Part shown: positions 21,450 through 27,951 of the stretch, piece by piece
Position numbering within the stretch: position 1 is the first letter of the stretch
Layout of the letters: each line of letters starts with the position of its first letter
Source of the DNA: Chloroflexota bacterium
Lineage (GTDB): Bacteria > Chloroflexota > UBA6077 > SHYK01
Reading direction: 5' to 3'
DNA length: 54,986 bases
Assembly: GCA_035652535.1 (NCBI GenBank)
Contig: DASRDP010000115.1
Span: 1 to 54,986, forward strand
The notes under the pieces: generated by a model
Seen by the model: the letters and a program-made list of their open reading frames with translations, nothing else
Database searches by the model: none
Told to the model about the DNA's origin: nothing
Program-made: the position numbers and the translations under genes

Positions 21450-21836
21450 ATGGCAGACCGCTTCGCCGAGACCGGCCTCTTCCTCTTCACAGCGGCTGGG
21501 TGGGGTCTCCTCCTGTACGTCATCTTCTTCCTGCCCGTCTCCTCGACGACGCAAGCGATCTTCTATGCGTCGGGGTTTGTCGCGCTGGCCGGATCCGTCG
21601 CCTTCGTCGGGGCGCAATATCAGTCTCGGGCGCGCCATGCTGGAGAAGGACGGCCGCGAGCCGTGGCTCAACTCGGCTGGGGCATGCGGCTGGCATTCGT
21701 CATTGAGTTTGCCCTCTGGCTCCAGTCATTACGGGTGCTGACGGCCGCATACTTCATTTTTATCGTGGCTGGATTTTTGTTCCTCGAGATCCTGTTCCGG
21801 TACGCGACGGGAGACCGTCGGGGGAGCCGCGAATGA
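21450..21836 (+). CDS. small membrane protein, unknown function
   Basis: A 128-aa protein with four predicted membrane helices: FLFTAAGWGLLLYVIFFL, a second around QAIFYASGFVALAGSVAF, a third in LAFVIEFALWLQSLRVL and a fourth in AYFIFIVAGFLFLEILF. I do not recognise a family. The ATG at 21450 has GGGGGT just upstream; GTG 21432 is an alternative. It is divergent from secD and 25 bp upstream of the methyltransferase. Confidence 0.65.
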   Translation: MADRFAETGLFLFTAAGWGLLLYVIFFLPVSSTTQAIFYASGFVALAGSVAFVGAQYQSRARHAGEGRPRAVAQLGWGMRLAFVIEFALWLQSLRVLTAAYFIFIVAGFLFLEILFRYATGDRRGSRE

Positions 21837-21861
21837 TCGGGGGTCAGCGACGGACAGCCGT

Positions 21862-22617
21862 TTGAGCGATCTGACCGCGCTCTACGACTGGGAGCACGAT
21901 GAGTTCTTCGACGACGTTGGGCTGTTCGGAGCGATAGCGCGGCGGACCGGCGGGCCGGTGCTCGAGCTGGCGTGCGGCAGCGGGCGAGTTCTGGCGCCGA
22001 TCGCCGCTGCGGGTTTCACCGTTGTCGGACTGGATAACTCTCCGTCCATGCTGGAGCGGGCGCGCCAGCGCCTCCGCGGGGTAGACGCGCAGGTCACGCT
22101 GGTAGAGGCGGACATCGCTGACGGGCTGCCCGACGGGCCCTTTGGGCTCGTCGTCCTTGCCCTCGATGCGTTCGGCCTCGTCCAGGATCCGGCCACACAG
22201 CGGGCCCTTCTTGGCGACGTCGCGCGAAAGCTCGCGCCGGGCGGGGCGTTGGTGCTCGATCTGGCGAACCTCCCGTCGCTCCTCGATCCGCCGAACGGCA
22301 CGCCAGTGCTCCAAAAGACCGGGCGGTGCGACGCGCTCGACGCGGAGGTAACGAAGTGGCTTGTTCGCGAGGTCACATTTGCGGATGAAATCATGGTCCT
22401 GACCTCCATCTATGACGTCGCGGAGCGCGGCGGCCGGCTGCGGCGGCTCGTGGACCGGACCGAGCTTCGGTTCTTCTCCCGCGGAGAGATCGAGCTTCTG
22501 TGCAGCGCGGCGGGCCTCGCCGTGGAAGGACCATTCGGCGATTATGATTTAGGTCCGCTCACCGACGCGAGCGCGCGGATGATCGTGCTGGCAACGGTGA
22601 GGCGGACGGTCCACTGA
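21862..22617 (+). CDS. class I SAM-dependent methyltransferase
   Basis: This 251-aa protein has the Rossmann-type methyltransferase fold. Motif I is VLELACGSGRVLAPIAAAG, the acidic residue after strand 2 is in VVGLDNSPSMLERA, and motif II/III is seen in FGLVVLALDAFGLVQD. It starts with TTG. The substrate is unknown. Its stop shares a base with the ATG of pyrF (TGATG), so the two are probably coupled. Confidence 0.85.
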   Translation: MSDLTALYDWEHDEFFDDVGLFGAIARRTGGPVLELACGSGRVLAPIAAAGFTVVGLDNSPSMLERARQRLRGVDAQVTLVEADIADGLPDGPFGLVVLALDAFGLVQDPATQRALLGDVARKLAPGGALVLDLANLPSLLDPPNGTPVLQKTGRCDALDAEVTKWLVREVTFADEIMVLTSIYDVAERGGRLRRLVDRTELRFFSRGEIELLCSAAGLAVEGPFGDYDLGPLTDASARMIVLATVRRTVH

Positions 22618-23465
22618 TGCGCCCATCTGATCGTTTTTGCGACCGACTGCTGATTGCGCAGGAGCGCGCCCGCAGCGCGCTGTGCGTCGGCCTGGACGTG
22701 GATCCGCGCCGTCTTCCTGCGGGCTGTACCACCGACCGCCGGGGGATCGAGCGGTTCATTCGCGGAATCGTCGAGGCCACCGACGACCTGGTCTGCGCCT
22801 ACAAACCGAACCTCGCCTTTTTCGAGGCTATGGGTAGCGATGGGTATGCCATCCTGCAGACGACTCTCGCCGCGATCCCCAAGGGCGTGACGACCATCGC
22901 CGACGGCAAGCGCGGCGACATCGGAACGACCGCCGAGCGCAACGTCGCGGCCATCTTCGAGCAGCTCGGCTTCGACGCGATGACCGTCAACCCATATCAG
23001 GGATTCGACAGCGTCCAGCCCTACATCGCGGATCCGGCTCGCGGGGCCTTCGTCCTCTGCAAGACGTCGAACCCCGGGAGCGCGGACTTCCAGGACCTGG
23101 AATGCCGCGACGAGGACACGATGCGCCCACTCTATGAAGTCGTAGCGCGCCGCGCCGTCGCATGGAACACGCAGGGAAACGTGGGGCTGGTGGTGGGAGC
23201 CACCTACCCGGCGCAGCTTGGGGAGGTGCGCGCGCTGGCCCCGGATCTGCCGATCCTCATCCCCGGGGTGGGAACGCAGGGTGGCGACGCTGAGGAAGCA
23301 GTCCGCGCGGGCATGGCCCGAAACGGCAGGCTGGCCGTCGTCAACGTGAGCCGACAGGTGCTCTATGCCTCCGCCGGCCCGAACTGGCAAGAGGCCGCTC
23401 GTGCAGAGGCTGCACGCCTGCGCGACGTCATGGAGGCAGCGACGGCCTCGCGGGCGCGGCTGTAG
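22617..23465 (+). CDS. pyrF: orotidine 5'-phosphate decarboxylase (type 2 subfamily)
   Basis: Converts OMP to UMP, the last step of pyrimidine synthesis. The catalytic lysine-aspartate loop is DGKRGDIGTTAERN, the first strand has LCVGLDVDPR, and the CKTSNPGSADFQ and IPGVGTQGG segments place it in the longer PyrF type 2 group. At 282 aa it matches that group. It overlaps the methyltransferase stop and is followed 8 bp later by the DUF951 gene. Confidence 0.94.
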   Translation: MRPSDRFCDRLLIAQERARSALCVGLDVDPRRLPAGCTTDRRGIERFIRGIVEATDDLVCAYKPNLAFFEAMGSDGYAILQTTLAAIPKGVTTIADGKRGDIGTTAERNVAAIFEQLGFDAMTVNPYQGFDSVQPYIADPARGAFVLCKTSNPGSADFQDLECRDEDTMRPLYEVVARRAVAWNTQGNVGLVVGATYPAQLGEVRALAPDLPILIPGVGTQGGDAEEAVRAGMARNGRLAVVNVSRQVLYASAGPNWQEAARAEAARLRDVMEAATASRARL

Positions 23466-23473
23466 GAGGGGGC

Positions 23474-23695
23474 GTGCCGACGGAGTTTCGCATCGGTGAC
23501 GTGATCCGTCTCCGGAAGCCGCACCCATGCGGTGGCTACGAGTGGACCGTCGTTCGCATTGGCGCCGACATCGGCCTCCGCTGTACGACGTGCAACCATC
23601 GGGTGATGCTGCCACGGAGCGACGTCGAGCGTCGCCTCAAGGCCTTTGTCTCGCGTGTCGTGCGCGAGAATCCACTGAGCACAGCTGAGACGTGA
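23474..23695 (+). CDS. DUF951 family protein
   Basis: A 73-aa basic protein: FRIGDVIRLRKPHPCGG, then GADIGLRCTTCNHRVMLPRSDVE. The three cysteines and the CTTC-H cluster suggest zinc binding. DUF951 proteins are small, widespread in Firmicutes and Chloroflexota, and of unknown function, possibly nucleic-acid or ribosome associated. GTG start with GGAGGGG upstream. Its TGA overlaps the GTG of the MFS gene. Confidence 0.85.
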   Translation: MPTEFRIGDVIRLRKPHPCGGYEWTVVRIGADIGLRCTTCNHRVMLPRSDVERRLKAFVSRVVRENPLSTAET

Positions 23696-25104
23696 GCCAC
23701 GAGACGGACGACCGATTCGCGCAGCGCGAGAGCGATGACGGATTGCCAGACGTTCCCATCTGGCGAAACGGCGACTTCCTATCCTTATGGATCGCGCAGG
23801 CGCTCACGCAGACGGCGCAGAACGCGATCTGGTATGCGCTGCTGGTGCTGGTCGAAGAGGCGAGCCACTCCTCAACGCAGCTCGGGATCACGATCCTGTC
23901 GGTGATCTTGCCGTCCGTCCTATTCGGAGTGCCGGCGGGAGTGTTCGTCGACCGCTGGGACAAGCGGACGGTCCTCGTCGTGACGAACGCCGTGCGAGCG
24001 CTCATCGTCGTGGGCTACGTGATTTTTCATTCCACTCTGGCGCTCCTGTACCTGGTGAGCTTCGTCTTTTCGGTCGTATGCCAGTTCTTTGCCCCCGCGG
24101 AGACATCGATGATCCCGGCCATCGCGGGGAAGAAGCTCATGCAGGCCAACTCGTTCTTCCACCTGACCTTCACCGCATCGCAGTTCATGGGGCTGGTGCT
24201 CATCGGGCCGCTGATCGTCAAGCTGACCGGCTTGACGACCTTCTTCTTCAGCATGGCGCTCCTGTACGCGGCGAGTGCGCTGCTCGTGTGGCGGCTGCCC
24301 TCGCAGCGCGTTGCCGAGGTGTCGGGGCCGGCGAGGAACCCGCTCGCCGTGTTGGGTCGCCAGATGCACGAGGTCGCCCGGCTCCTGCGACGCGATCGCG
24401 CGATGATGGCGGCCATGGGGTATTTGACGCTGGGGATGATGCTGACGCTCATCGTCGCGATGTTGGCGCCGCGATTTGTGACGTACGTGCTCGGGGTGGC
24501 GCCGGAGGACGCCGTGATCGTGCTGGCGCCGGCGGGGATCGGTATGCTGTGTGGCGCCATTGCCCTCAGCCGCGCGAGCGGAGGGCTGCTGACGGACCGC
24601 TACCGCATCATCACGAGCGGCTTCGTCGTCGTGGCGCTGGCCCTTGGGACCGCGTCTGGCTTACCGACAGTCCTGCGCGTGTTCGGCCTCGTGCAGCCGG
24701 AGGGGGCCGAGGTGGTGCGGATGGGAAGCTGGGACGTGGCGATGGTGCTCATCGTCATGGTGTCGGCGTTGTGCGCGGGGTTCGGATTCGCGGGGATCGT
24801 GGTCGCCTCGCAGACGGTGCTCCAGGAGCGGGCGCCCCGCAAGGCGCTGGCGCGCGTCTTCGCGGTCCAGCTGACGCTCGGAAACTCGGTTTCCATCATC
24901 CCGCTGCTCCTCATCGGCGGGATCGCGGACTTGATCGGGGTCGGGCACGTGCTGCTGGGCATCGCGGTCGGCGTCATGATCGTCGCCGTCCTGAGCAGCA
25001 GGCGCGATGCGAGCTTTCGGTTGCCGCCGGTGGAGGCGCCGGCCGACGACGAGCGGGCGGACGCGCCTCGGAGGGGCAGCCCCGAGCTGCGTGGGGCGCC
25101 GTGA
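23692..25104 (+). CDS. major facilitator superfamily transporter
   Basis: A 470-aa polytopic protein with about 12 hydrophobic segments. The loop between helices 2 and 3 has the MFS signature-like GVPAGVFVDRWDKRTVLV. This resembles the MefA/enterobactin-exporter-like MFS group; the substrate cannot be told from the sequence. GTG start overlaps the DUF951 stop by 4 bp. It ends just before the tRNA promoter, and the 71 bp between stop and tRNA-Leu hold that promoter. Confidence 0.85.
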   Translation: MSHETDDRFAQRESDDGLPDVPIWRNGDFLSLWIAQALTQTAQNAIWYALLVLVEEASHSSTQLGITILSVILPSVLFGVPAGVFVDRWDKRTVLVVTNAVRALIVVGYVIFHSTLALLYLVSFVFSVVCQFFAPAETSMIPAIAGKKLMQANSFFHLTFTASQFMGLVLIGPLIVKLTGLTTFFFSMALLYAASALLVWRLPSQRVAEVSGPARNPLAVLGRQMHEVARLLRRDRAMMAAMGYLTLGMMLTLIVAMLAPRFVTYVLGVAPEDAVIVLAPAGIGMLCGAIALSRASGGLLTDRYRIITSGFVVVALALGTASGLPTVLRVFGLVQPEGAEVVRMGSWDVAMVLIVMVSALCAGFGFAGIVVASQTVLQERAPRKALARVFAVQLTLGNSVSIIPLLLIGGIADLIGVGHVLLGIAVGVMIVAVLSSRRDASFRLPPVEAPADDERADAPRRGSPELRGAP

Positions 25105-25124
25105 GCCGGCGGCGACGCAGCGAA

Positions 25125-25154
25125 TTGACTCGTTTTTGCGGCGGTTCCTATAAT
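25125..25154 (+). promoter_or_regulatory. promoter of the tRNA cluster
   Basis: TTGACT (25125-25130), an 18-bp spacer and a perfect TATAAT (25149-25154) lie just before tRNA-Leu. The start region is GC-rich (ACGGGGCGG), as in stringently controlled stable-RNA promoters. Predicted transcription start is near 25161. Confidence 0.8.
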
Positions 25155-25175
25155 ACGGGGCGGCCCGTGCGATGA

Positions 25176-25261
25176 GCCCCGGTGGCGGAATTGGTATACG
25201 CGGCGGTTTGAGGGGCCGTGGACGAAAGTCCGTGCGGGTTCGAGTCCCGCCCGGGGCACCA
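25176..25261 (+). tRNA. tRNA-Leu (GAG)
   Basis: A full cloverleaf with acceptor GCCCCGG pairing with CCGGGGC, a D arm of GCG/CGC, an anticodon loop TTGAGGG with anticodon GAG, a long class II variable arm (TGGACGAAAGTCC) and T loop TTCGAGT. CCA is encoded. It is the first gene of a three-tRNA cluster. Confidence 0.96.
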
Positions 25262-25281
25262 GTGGCCGGTGGGCACAACCG

Positions 25282-25357
25282 GGGCGAATAGCTCAGCTGG
25301 GAGAGCATCCGGCCTACACCCGGAAGGTCACAGGTTCGAGCCCTGTTTCGCCCACCA
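25282..25357 (+). tRNA. tRNA-Val (TAC) with C at position 33
   Basis: Cloverleaf: acceptor GGGCGAA with TTCGCCC, D stem GCTC/GAGC, anticodon stem TCCGG/CCGGA, loop CCTACAC with anticodon TAC, T arm ACAGG/CCTGT with TTCGAGC, and encoded CCA. The base before the anticodon (25314) is C where elongator tRNAs have a near-invariant U33. The fold is otherwise intact. Confidence 0.93.
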
Positions 25358-25393
25358 ACCGTGCAGCACCGCACCCATGCTCGGGTGAATCGA

Positions 25394-25466
25394 GCCGAGG
25401 TAGCTCAGCTGGTAGAGCACGCGACTGAAAATCGCGGTGTCGGCGGATCGAGACCGCCCCTCGGCA
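25394..25466 (+). tRNA. tRNA-Phe (GAA) with A at position 54, no encoded CCA
   Basis: Cloverleaf: acceptor GCCGAGG with CCTCGGC, D stem GCTC/GAGC, anticodon stem CGCGA/TCGCG, loop CTGAAAA with anticodon GAA, T stem GGCGG/CCGCC. The T loop is ATCGAGA, with A where T54 is expected. The 3' end continues as ACCCC, so CCA is not encoded, unlike its two neighbours. A degraded integrase lies 74 bp downstream, and the 3' half may be affected by an old integration event (inference). Confidence 0.9.
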
Positions 25467-25487
25467 CCCCAAATTGCGCTCAGAGCC

Positions 25488-25514
25488 CCGAGGGTCTTCG
25501 TCAAAAGCCCTCGG
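25488..25514 (+). terminator. stem-loop after the tRNA cluster
   Basis: CCGAGGG (25488-25494) and CCCTCGG (25508-25514) form a perfect 7-bp stem with a 13-nt loop, 22 nt after tRNA-Phe. There is no T tract, so it may be a processing or termination hairpin for the tRNA transcript. Confidence 0.4.
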
Positions 25515-25539
25515 ACTTCTGATCTGCCACTACCACCAT

Positions 25540-25959
25540 TCATACCCCCATAGAAGCTTCCGCGGAGCCTACGAAGACCTCCAGCTTGGACGCGGCAGCT
25601 TGCTGCATGTCGCGGAGCACATGGCTCCAGATTTCCATGGTGACGGCAATCGTCGCGCGCCCGAGGCGTTCCTGCACAACGTTCGGATGCTCGCCGAGGG
25701 ACACGAGCAGGTTTGCCGAGGAATGCCGGAAGTCGTGGAAGCGAATGTGGGACAGGCCCGCACGTTTGAGGAGCGGCTTGAACGACCGCCGCTGAATATT
25801 CTGCCGTTCCAGTGGCCCGCCGACCGCATTCGCGAAATCCAGGTCGTGGGTTGACCCCACGCGGGCCGACTTCCGTGCTTCGAGTTGTGCTTCGCGGCGC
25901 ATCCTTAGCGCGTCCATCGCGACGAGCGGCAGCGTGATCGTCCGTCGCCCGCGGGCCGC
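25540..25959 (-). pseudogene. tyrosine recombinase/integrase remnant (C-terminal half only)
   Basis: The minus-strand frame from 25917 encodes the back half of a phage-type integrase. The box II HxxR is intact in FHDFRHSSANLL, and LGRATIAVTMEIWSHV follows. In the last motif the catalytic tyrosine position is Trp (codon TGG), and the usual His of LGHxxI is Arg. The frame can be followed upstream through RGRRTITLPLVAMDALR to about 25959, after which recombinase similarity ends. The N-terminal domain and the first catalytic Arg are absent. It lies beside tRNA-Phe, a usual integration target. I read it as a dead remnant of an integrated element. Confidence 0.75.
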
Positions 25960-26084
25960 AGCGCGGCTCGTTCTCGCCGCTCTCGCGAAATTTTCGTTCG
26001 CAGCGATTGGGCGGAGATCGGGGACGCGATCGACGCCGACCAGCTGCCGTCCCTCATGATGCAGAGCGGTCCGCGGGGGTGGAA

Positions 26085-26192
26085 GTGAAACCGCGACGAT
26101 GTACTATCTGCAGCGTGACGAGCGGGCTCCTCTGCCACGCCGGGCGCCCGTGGGCGTGCTGCGTCTATCATGTGCGCAAAGGGAGGCGATGA
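26085..26192 (+). CDS. candidate Cys/His-rich microprotein
   Basis: A 35-aa ORF starting at GTG 26085 with GGGGGTGGA just upstream. It has five Cys and two His in the pattern C-x2-C-x7-C-H-x6-C-C-x2-H (RCTICS... LLCHAG... WACCVYHV), followed by a basic KGRR tail. Such spacing could bind a zinc ion. Its TGA shares a base with the ATG of the next small ORF (TGATG), as in coupled genes. No family is recognised. It lies in a gene-poor region beside the integrase remnant, so it could be chance; the ribosome site and coupling are the arguments for it. Confidence 0.4.
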   Translation: MKPRRCTICSVTSGLLCHAGRPWACCVYHVRKGRR

Positions 26193-26332
26193 TGCGCTGG
26201 TTCTGGCGGCTCCTCGGTGCCTTTTTCCTGTACCACGCGCTGACGAAAGGTCCGTCCTACACGGCGCGCTACCTGGCCCGCAGGCAAATGCGGCGGGCGG
26301 CGAATCGGGCGATACGAAAGGTGATGCGGTAG
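26192..26332 (+). CDS. candidate small basic membrane-associated protein
   Basis: A 46-aa ORF: MRWFWRLLGAFFLYHALTK is a short hydrophobic helix and the rest (RYLARRQMRRAANRAIRKVMR) is a strongly basic amphipathic helix. The ATG at 26192 is 5 nt after GGGAGG and overlaps the stop of the Cys/His-rich ORF. The composition suggests a membrane-anchored, acid-binding peptide. It has no recognised family and no toxin-antitoxin partner that I can name, though the size and character are toxin-like. Confidence 0.45.
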   Translation: MRWFWRLLGAFFLYHALTKGPSYTARYLARRQMRRAANRAIRKVMR

Positions 26333-26757
26333 GGCCTCGATCGCTCTTTGCGCTTTTTCGCAACCCAGGACTTTCGGAATTCGCGGACTTGTCTCGCATT
26401 TATGCACGCCGAGCGCAAGACTACTTCTCTGCGACGCTCCACGCGTCTCCGGACTGGCGCATATGAGGCCCTGGCGACAGAAGTCCAGCACCCTGCCTGC
26501 GAGGCCTTCGATCACTTGAAGCAGAGCCGCGCTGTCTTGCTCCGGTTCGAGAAGACGGGCCAGTGCTTCGAGAGCGCTCCGCCACCCGCCAGCGATCACG
26601 ATGGTCCCGGGCCCCGTTCCGTCTGTTCTTCGGGCTCATTCGCTCGTCCATCGCCTGGATTTGTCCCCCGGCGGCCGTGCTGCGCGGTATAAATGGGAAG
26701 TCCGACGAATTTGAGCGGGATCCGAGCGCGCTCGACCGCTCGTCAAAGGAGGTCTCA
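26333..26757. other. 425-bp stretch without a confident gene
   Basis: No convincing intact gene is seen. On the minus strand an ORF from 26599 has a short segment (LARLLEPEQDSAALLQVIEG) that resembles the helical core of Coq4-like proteins, and its reading frame then loses sense, so it may be a decayed gene. The last 70 bases hold the promoter-like and ribosome-binding sequences of the tyrosine-rich gene. Confidence 0.5.
26688..26693 (+). promoter_or_regulatory. possible -10 element of the tyrosine-rich gene
   Basis: TATAAA at 26688-26693 lies 65 bp before the TTG start. The best -35-like hexamer, TTGTCC at 26661, is too far away (21 bp), so this is a weak single-element match. Confidence 0.35.
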
Positions 26758-27201
26758 TTGCTCGCATCTTTCGAGGGGCTGTGGACTCAATCCTGGGCGT
26801 TGAGGCGGTGTCTCGCAGTGCTCGTCATCGCCGCTGCCCTCGGCGTCACGGCGAACGCGCTCCCATCGGTGGCGCCGACGGCGACGGCGCAGATTCAGAC
26901 CTATCCTTCACCGTATTACTGCTATACGTGCACCGCGTATTACTACAATCCGAACTACGCAAACCGCGCGACCTATTACTACCCAAACGGCGTCACGACA
27001 CCGCCCTACTATTACTATCAGAACATGAGCTACGTTGGCTATTTCCCCTACTATTACCCCTATTATTCCGGTCTCTACAATTACAACTACGCTTACTATC
27101 CTTCGTACTACCCCTACTACTATCCGTCTTACGGTTATGGGTATGGCTACTACCCCTATAGCTACTATCCATACTATCCGTATTACGGGTTCTACTACTA
27201 A
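26758..27201 (+). CDS. secreted tyrosine-rich low-complexity protein
   Basis: The start is TTG 26758, 5 nt after a perfect AAAGGAGGT ribosome site. The product is 147 aa. Residues 1-45 form a signal peptide: a positively charged stretch (LRRC), a hydrophobic core (LAVLVIAAALGVTANAL) and a likely cleavage after TATAQ. The mature part is about 102 residues, 46 of them Tyr, in YYP, YYYP and GYGYGYY runs, with few charged residues and two early Cys (YYCYTC). I know of no named family. Tyrosine-rich secreted proteins can form cross-linked or pi-stacked surface layers or adhesives; that is inference here. Confidence 0.75.
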   Translation: MLASFEGLWTQSWALRRCLAVLVIAAALGVTANALPSVAPTATAQIQTYPSPYYCYTCTAYYYNPNYANRATYYYPNGVTTPPYYYYQNMSYVGYFPYYYPYYSGLYNYNYAYYPSYYPYYYPSYGYGYGYYPYSYYPYYPYYGFYY

Positions 27202-27230
27202 GGCCGCGCCCTCTGTGACCTTCGTCTCGT

Positions 27231-27261
27231 CGCGCCGGGAGGGAGCATGCCTCCCGGCGCG
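27231..27261 (+). terminator. strong 12-bp GC hairpin after the tyrosine-rich gene
   Basis: The arms 27231-27242 and 27250-27261 (CGCGCCGGGAGG / CCTCCCGGCGCG) pair perfectly around a 7-nt loop GAGCATG. It lies 30 bp after the tyrosine-rich gene's stop and has no T tract. The hairpin contains a GGGAGGG and an ATG (27247) that opens a longer Nudix reading frame, so it could either end the upstream transcript or mask that start. Confidence 0.5.
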
Positions 27262-27360
27262 CGCAGGACGGCGGCTGCGTGCAACCGGCCCCGCAGCCGG
27301 GTCCTGCGTTGTGCGACGGATCCCGTTTGGCGTTGCGCAGTGCTCGACCGGGACCGCCCC

Positions 27361-27951
27361 ATGATGCGCGAGAACGCGCGAATCGCCGCCGTGCTCCTCC
27401 TGGTTTATCCGCGCGAGGGCGCGCCGCACGTGGTGTTCACCCAGCGAACGAACACCGTGAGCGCACACCGAGGTCAGATTTCGCTGCCCGGCGGCTCGCG
27501 CGACCCAAATGACGGCTCACTGGAGGTCACCGCCCTCCGTGAGACGCACGAAGAGCTGGGCATCGCTCCCGCGCACGTCGACGTCTGGGGGCGGCTGGAC
27601 GACGTGTACGTCCATACCAGCAACTTTGTGATCGCACCGTACGTCGGCGCCCTTGGCTATGAGCCAACGTTTTGTGTGAGCCCGGAGGAGGTCGATCACG
27701 TCATCGAGGTGCCCCTCGACACGCTGCGAGACCCACGGATCCTCCGCGAAGACGACTGGATCCTGCGCGGCGCCGTGCGGCGCGTGCAGTTCTACGAATA
27801 CGGGCGGTACCAGATCTGGGGCGCCACCGCGCGCGTCATCGAGCTGTTCCTCGCGAGTCCATATCTCGAGCGAGCCGCCGCGGCACCGGAACCTTGGGGC
27901 GATGGGAGCCGGGCGGGGGCCGTTGCGTCCAAGGAGATCCAGCATGGATGA
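27361..27951 (+). CDS. Nudix hydrolase, CoA pyrophosphatase-like
   Basis: The protein shows RGQISLPGGSRDPND followed by ALRETHEELGI, the Nudix box in the form used by NudL/PCD1-like CoA diphosphatases (RGQ-xxPGG in front of the box). These cleave CoA or related nucleotides to phosphopantetheine and ADP. An in-frame ATG at 27247 gives 234 aa, but its ribosome site and start codon are buried in a perfect hairpin, and the extra residues are not family-like. I therefore prefer ATG 27361 (196 aa). Its stop overlaps the MmgE/PrpD start by 8 bp. Confidence 0.83.
   Translation: MMRENARIAAVLLLVYPREGAPHVVFTQRTNTVSAHRGQISLPGGSRDPNDGSLEVTALRETHEELGIAPAHVDVWGRLDDVYVHTSNFVIAPYVGALGYEPTFCVSPEEVDHVIEVPLDTLRDPRILREDDWILRGAVRRVQFYEYGRYQIWGATARVIELFLASPYLERAAAAPEPWGDGSRAGAVASKEIQHG

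Noticed and set aside
23787-25175. A 462-aa plus-strand ORF inside the MFS gene
   Set aside because: It is the +1 frame of the transporter, rich in Arg/Gly/Ala and without membrane helices.
25261-27361. CRISPR array or toxin-antitoxin locus in the accessory region
   Set aside because: No spaced repeats and no recognised antitoxin; the micro-ORF pair is reported only as a candidate.
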